Assembly: GCF_003226555.1 (NCBI RefSeq)
Contig: NZ_QKQS01000023.1
Location: forward strand, 1,369,263 to 1,433,262
Source of the DNA: Rhodopseudomonas palustris
Lineage (GTDB): Bacteria; Pseudomonadota; Alphaproteobacteria; Rhizobiales; Xanthobacteraceae
Direction: 5' to 3'
Length of the DNA stretch: 64,000 nt
In this document: positions 60,060 through 64,000 of the stretch, piece by piece
How positions within the stretch are numbered: position 1 is the stretch's first letter
Layout of the letters: every line of letters begins with the position of its first letter
Notes under the pieces: generated by a model
The model's input: only the letters and a program-made list of their open reading frames with translations
What the model was told of the DNA's origin: nothing
The model's database searches: none
Program-made: the position numbers and the translations under genes

Positions 60060-62774
60060 TCAGGCAGCGCAGGTTGAAGGGTGCGAGTCGAGCAACTTGC
60101 GGAAGGCGGTGGCGGGGACCGCCGGGCTGAACAGCCAGCCTTGCATCTGGGTGCAGCCGAGCGTGCTCAGGATCTCGCGTTGGCGCGGGGTTTCGACCCC
60201 CTCTGCGGTGGTCGTCATGCGGCGCGCCGCCGCGATATTGACCACCGCCTGCACGATCGCCGTGGAGCCTTCGGTGGTGTCGATCACGTCGATGAAGCTG
60301 CGATCGATCTTGATCTTGTCGAACGGGAAGCGCTGCAGATAGCTCAGCGACGAATAGCCGGTGCCGAAATCGTCGAGCGAGATTTTGACACCGAGCCCTC
60401 GAAGCTGCGTCAGCGTGTTCAGCGCCGCGTCGTCGTCGTGAATCAGGACCGCCTCGGTGATTTCGAGTTCGAGCCGTTCCGCCGGCAGCCCGGCCGCGCC
60501 CAGCACGGAAGCGACCAGCAGCGCCAGCGACGGCTGGCGGAATTGCACCGGCGAGATGTTCACCGCGAGCGTGATGTCGGAATCCCATTTCGCCGCCTCG
60601 GAACAGGCGGTCGCCAGCGTCCAGGCGCCGATCTCGTTGATCAGGCCGGTGTCTTCGGCGATCGGAATGAACTCGGCCGGCGAGATCATGCCGCGGGTCG
60701 GATGCCGCCAGCGTAGCAGCGCCTCGCAGCCGGTGATTGCGCCGCTGCGGAGATCGACCAGCGGCTGATAATGGATTTCGAAGCCGTGCTCGGCGATCGC
60801 GCTGCGCAGATCGAATTCGAGCTGCCGGCGGGTCTTGGCGGCGGCGTCCATCTCCGGCTCGAAGAACCGAAAGGTGCGGCGGCCTTCGGCTTTGGCGCTG
60901 TACATCGCCAGATCGGCGTTCTTCACCAACTGGTCGAGATCGGCGCCGTCACGCGGTCCGATCGCGATCCCGATCGACGCATCGGTCGAGAGTTGATGGC
61001 CGAGGCACTGGTAGGGCTGCCGGATCGACTCGTAGATGCGGTCGACCAGCGCGGTGGCGTCGTCGGCGCCACTGACCGCGATCTGGATCACGGCGAATTC
61101 GTCGCCGCCGAGGCGGGCGACAAAGTCGATCTCGCGCACACAATCGCGCAGCCGCACCGCGACCTGCTTCAGCAGTTCGTCGCCGACCGGATGGCCGAGC
61201 GTGTCGTTGATACTCTTGAACTCGTCGATGTCGATGTACAGCAGCGCGAATGGCTCACCGCGGCCGGCACGCTGCAGTTCATTCTCCAGTCTCTGCCGGA
61301 ACATGGTGCGGTTCGGCAGATCTGTCAGACTGTCGAAATGCGCCAGATAGGAGATCTTTTCGTCGTAATGGGTGCGCTCGGTAACGTCCTCATGGGTGAT
61401 GACCCAGCCGCCTCCGGGCACCGGGACGCTGGAGAATTCGATCGAGCGGCTGCCGATGCTGTGGATCTCGGAGATTCTTCGACTCGACAGTGTGTCGATG
61501 AGGTTCGTGGCGATGCTGTCGACATCTCCGTGCACCGAGCCGGTCGATTTGCGGTGCTCCAGTACGTCGCGCAGGCTGCAGCCCGGCTTCACGATCTCCG
61601 GCGACAGCCCGTACATGTCGAGATAGCGCTGATTGCATACCACCAGTCGCGCCTGGGCGTCGAACAGCAGCAGGCCCTGCGACATGTTGTTGATTGCGGT
61701 GTCGAGACGTTGCTTGTCGAGCAGCAACTTGCGCTGGGTGGCATGATGGTGCTTGGAGATCTGATGAACGATCAGCAGCAGGATCACCGTCACCACCAGC
61801 GCCGACACCACCGCCACCGACACGAGCAGATTGGTCTGGCTGCGCCAGCTCGCCAGCGCATCTTCGGTCGTCATGGTGGCGACCATCACGATTGGAAGTC
61901 CGCTCAGCGCGTGCGAGGCCACCAGACGCTCCTGGCCGTCGACCGGGGAGGTCAATCGCGCAGTGGTATCGCCGTCGAATAGCGCCTGCTGTAGAGTCGG
62001 ACCGTCGCGGAAATTGCGGCCGATCATGCCCTCGACATGAGGATGGCGCGTCAGCAGCGTGCCGTCGCTGTGGTGCACGGCGATCGCGGAATCGCCGATC
62101 AGCGATACCTGCGACAGGAAGCGTTCGAAATGCGCCGGTGTGAGTGCGCGGGTGACGACGCCGAGAAACTCGCCGTGAGCGTCGTTCAGCCGCTGTGCCA
62201 GCACGGTGGTCCAGCCGCCTGCCAATGCGTTGTGCTCCAGCGCCACCGTGATCCGTTGCGTGGTCCCTGCTTTGTGCTCGCGGAAGTAGTCTTGTTCGGA
62301 GATCGAGATCTCCGGCACCGGCCACACGTCCGAGGCGTTGATCAGCCGGCCGGTGGCGTCGAAGATCTTCAGCGCGGTGATTTCGGTGGCGCCCCTGGCG
62401 CGGGACCGCAGCATCTGATGCGCGGCGAGCGTCGCCATCCCGCCGCTGAACGCATCGGCGGATCGTTGCTGCGCCTGGCGCGCTATCGCGACGATCTCGT
62501 TCTGGATTTCCAGAAATTCTTCGATCTCGCGGTCGTAATGCAGCGCCAGCAGCAGCGCAGTATTGGACAGTTCGCGCTCGCTGTTCTGCAGCGCCCGGTC
62601 ACGGAAATTGTTCACCGTCCAGGTCGTGGTGAGGGCTATCCCAGCGATCAGGATCGCGCCGCTCAGAATGAGCCACAGGACCGGACGGTGGCGAAGCGCT
62701 CCGGCGAGCGACGGCCGATCGCTGGCGTCTGACAGGTGGCCGAGGGCCTGATCTCGGGGGCGGGGGCTCTGCAT
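60060..62774 (-). CDS. Membrane-anchored diguanylate cyclase/phosphodiesterase (PDC-PAS-GGDEF-EAL)
   Basis: A 904-residue c-di-GMP protein. Membrane helices at about 32-52 and 315-336 enclose a periplasmic PDC/Cache sensor. PAS follows (about 350-460: MSQGLLLFDAQARLVVCNQRYLDMYG), then GGDEF (about 475-635, intact RLGGDEFAV) and EAL (about 645-900, CEALLRW, LDDFGTGYSSLSYL, KIDRSFI). Both active sites look intact, so either activity is possible. The ATG at 62774 is used; a TTG 14 codons upstream is an alternative. The signal is unknown. Confidence 0.9.
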   Translation of the reverse strand: MQSPRPRDQALGHLSDASDRPSLAGALRHRPVLWLILSGAILIAGIALTTTWTVNNFRDRALQNSERELSNTALLLALHYDREIEEFLEIQNEIVAIARQAQQRSADAFSGGMATLAAHQMLRSRARGATEITALKIFDATGRLINASDVWPVPEISISEQDYFREHKAGTTQRITVALEHNALAGGWTTVLAQRLNDAHGEFLGVVTRALTPAHFERFLSQVSLIGDSAIAVHHSDGTLLTRHPHVEGMIGRNFRDGPTLQQALFDGDTTARLTSPVDGQERLVASHALSGLPIVMVATMTTEDALASWRSQTNLLVSVAVVSALVVTVILLLIVHQISKHHHATQRKLLLDKQRLDTAINNMSQGLLLFDAQARLVVCNQRYLDMYGLSPEIVKPGCSLRDVLEHRKSTGSVHGDVDSIATNLIDTLSSRRISEIHSIGSRSIEFSSVPVPGGGWVITHEDVTERTHYDEKISYLAHFDSLTDLPNRTMFRQRLENELQRAGRGEPFALLYIDIDEFKSINDTLGHPVGDELLKQVAVRLRDCVREIDFVARLGGDEFAVIQIAVSGADDATALVDRIYESIRQPYQCLGHQLSTDASIGIAIGPRDGADLDQLVKNADLAMYSAKAEGRRTFRFFEPEMDAAAKTRRQLEFDLRSAIAEHGFEIHYQPLVDLRSGAITGCEALLRWRHPTRGMISPAEFIPIAEDTGLINEIGAWTLATACSEAAKWDSDITLAVNISPVQFRQPSLALLVASVLGAAGLPAERLELEITEAVLIHDDDAALNTLTQLRGLGVKISLDDFGTGYSSLSYLQRFPFDKIKIDRSFIDVIDTTEGSTAIVQAVVNIAAARRMTTTAEGVETPRQREILSTLGCTQMQGWLFSPAVPATAFRKLLDSHPSTCAA

Positions 62775-62948
62775 TCTGTGAAAACTACCAGCCACAAATG
62801 AGAGGCGGGTTAGCAATCACGGTAAGCGAAACTTGAATCGGGCCTCGTCTGGACCAACAAGGTCGATGCTGAGCTGTTCAATCTTGCTCACACAAGACGC
62901 GATGCGTCAACGGCGGCGAACGACGTATACGGGCGGCATCCCATAGGC

Positions 62949-62980
62949 AGAAGGCCGGCTGATCGCTCCGCCGGCCTTCT
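62949..62980. terminator. Perfect 11-bp hairpin, probable terminator of the small membrane protein gene
   Basis: AGAAGGCCGGC (62949-62959) pairs with GCCGGCCTTCT (62970-62980) around a 10-base loop, 40 bases after the stop of the minus-strand gene at 63021. A T run is absent, so it may act as a stabilising hairpin or a weak bidirectional terminator. Confidence 0.55.
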
Positions 62981-63020
62981 GAACATCATGCGCGCGGATC
63001 GCGCGCCCGATTGTTATCGG

Positions 63021-63425
63021 TCAGTTGATCGGCGTGCCCGGACGAGGAGCCGTGGCGCTGTTGGCGCGATAGACTTCGAACACCCCCCAGGCCGCGACGG
63101 CGAGATACAGCAGTGCCACCAGATTGCGGGGCAGGATCATCGCCAGCGCGATCATCGCTACCGCAACGGTGCAAGCTTTCACGATCTTGTTCTCGTCGAC
63201 GAAGATCAGCTTGAACCGATCCCAGTTCTCCGCCTTCCACAGCGGGGGATTCATGGTCTGCAGGCCGAACTTCTCCCACGCGCCCTTGAAGCCGATTTCA
63301 CGCGCCCACAACAGAAACAGCGCGATGAGGAAGGTGGCGATGGTGACGAGGGCGGCGAGAGGACCGCCGGCGTAGCCGATGACGACCACGAGGGCGATTG
63401 CAAAAGCACCGATCCAATACTGCAT
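63021..63425 (-). CDS. Hypothetical membrane protein (134 residues)
   Basis: A small membrane protein with two N-terminal helices (about 4-22 and 24-40), a cytoplasmic amphipathic middle (about 41-80, EIGFKGAWEKFGLQTMNPPLWKAENWDRFKLIF) and two more helices (about 83-100 and 102-118). The ATG at 63425 is preferred; a GTG six codons earlier is possible. No family is recognised. It is followed by a strong hairpin. Confidence 0.7.
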   Translation of the reverse strand: MQYWIGAFAIALVVVIGYAGGPLAALVTIATFLIALFLLWAREIGFKGAWEKFGLQTMNPPLWKAENWDRFKLIFVDENKIVKACTVAVAMIALAMILPRNLVALLYLAVAAWGVFEVYRANSATAPRPGTPIN

Positions 63426-63826
63426 TGATTTACCTATTGTCACCCAGCGGAGGCGGGTGCCCTTTCAGGTTCGTCCACGCGCGCATCGCCGCGGGTGGGA
63501 TGGAAAGACGGTCAGGTACGCGCACGCTGCTGCGGAGGTCGTCATCCTCGACTGCGTCCACGATCTTGAGCGCGAAACAACCGGCAAACGCCGATTCCCA
63601 GCTCATTTTGAATAGGGCAAATGAGAAAGCCCTGCCAGTCAGGCGAATTGCTGACACCGGACGTTGAATGACGTGCGGCGGGCGGTCGCAGCGGGCCGCC
63701 TCACCAGCGGCGGGAGCAGCCCTCTTGGTCTTTGGTCGCAAGCGCTGCAGGTATTCTTACCAGCGGTCAGCTTAATCACTGCGTAACGACGACTGCGAAT
63801 AGTCGAGCCTGAGGGGGAGAATACCC
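63426..63826. other. Intergenic region, no supported gene
   Basis: About 400 bases. Small frames on both strands (for example minus 63430-63741 and plus 63398-63667) overlap each other and lack ribosome binding sites. No RNA structure or repeat was recognised. Confidence 0.45.
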
Positions 63827-64000
63827 ATGCTGCAGAAGCTCGAAACCACGGATCTGAAAGAAGCCCGCCGATCGCGAATCGCGCAGTTCAGCGGTCGCGC
63901 CGCCACGTTGAAGGTCGGAGGTTCCTCGGTCACCGGCATCGTCCATGCCGTCAAGGAAGACAAAACCGGCGAGACCCCGCGCTGGATCGTCACGGTGATG
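63827..64000 (+). CDS. Hypothetical protein, 5' part only (cut by window edge)
   Basis: An ATG at 63827 is preceded by GGGGGAGA at a 7-base spacing. The first 58 codons stay open to the window end: it starts MLQKLETTDLKEARRS, then has a strand-rich stretch (ATLKVGGSSVTGIVHAVKED, RWIVTVM) that looks like a small beta domain. No family is recognised from this fragment. Confidence 0.6.
   Translation, partial: MLQKLETTDLKEARRSRIAQFSGRAATLKVGGSSVTGIVHAVKEDKTGETPRWIVTVM

Overview
This window looks like a chromosomal segment of a high-GC alphaproteobacterium of the Nitrobacteraceae, most likely Rhodopseudomonas palustris or a close Bradyrhizobium relative. This is an inference, not a database match. 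The supporting signs are: the cell-cycle regulator GcrA with clustered GANTC sites, a SAM-II riboswitch in front of metZ, the order phoR-pstSCAB-phoU-phoB, a fused-length alphaproteobacterial dCTP deaminase, an EcfG-type promoter, and several families of short palindromic intergenic repeats. There is no prophage, CRISPR array or complete insertion sequence. The only mobile-element traces are an IS3 orfA remnant and a degenerate tRNA-like fragment on either side of a tRNA-Arg gene near 55.4-55.9 kb.

Layout. 1-4.4 kb (minus): end of an AapJ-type amino-acid binding protein gene, an L,D-transpeptidase, and a cyanide-insensitive-type cytochrome bd operon (cydA-cydB-DUF2474). 4.4-9.8 kb (minus): an ECF sigma factor and a three-gene phosphorelay (membrane kinase, hybrid kinase with receiver and DUF3369, OmpR-type regulator), divergent from an orphan UgpB-like binding protein (9.9-11.3 kb). 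11.3-16.2 kb: a Xre/shikimate-kinase fusion regulator of the BoxR/BzdR type, an SDR, a polysaccharide deacetylase, and an OmpA-like protein with a small membrane partner. 16.4-24.4 kb (plus): the phosphate regulon, with a Pho box before pstS. 24.7-29.6 kb: gcrA, argD-argF, hslO and apaG. 29.9-32.9 kb (plus): opgC with two SGNH-hydrolase-like genes, a probable glucan-decoration operon. 33-38.2 kb: dsbD, a DsbA-like protein and an L,D-transpeptidase lipoprotein in one operon, divergent from a QseBC-like two-component system, with a PmrA-box-like repeat between them. 38.2-44.8 kb: metZ with its riboswitch, dcd, a Uma2 protein, an unknown protein, a MATE transporter and a methylated-DNA cysteine methyltransferase. 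44.9-52.5 kb: tRNA-Gly, a duplicated CAP-domain protein, small membrane proteins, a repeat protein, two GH13 enzymes and a PRC-barrel protein with an EcfG-type promoter. Next comes a compact unnamed transcription unit (52.24-52.49 kb) with a 14-base Shine-Dalgarno. 52.6-55.4 kb: a TonB-dependent receptor and nikR sharing a perfect NikR operator. The rest holds tRNA-Arg, a GNAT, a YccF protein, a gamma-glutamyltransferase-like enzyme, a GGDEF-EAL protein, and the start of an unknown gene cut by the window edge.

How the genes work together. Three themes recur. The first is nutrient sensing: phosphate through PhoBR/PstSCAB/PhoU, nickel through NikR, methionine through SAM-II. The second is cell-envelope maintenance: L,D-transpeptidases, periplasmic thiol chemistry, glucan modification and OmpA/CAP proteins. 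The third is signal transduction: three two-component systems plus c-di-GMP turnover. The most interesting items are the small transcription unit at 52.24-52.49 kb and the physical linkage of DsbD, a thioredoxin-fold protein and a single-thiol L,D-transpeptidase.
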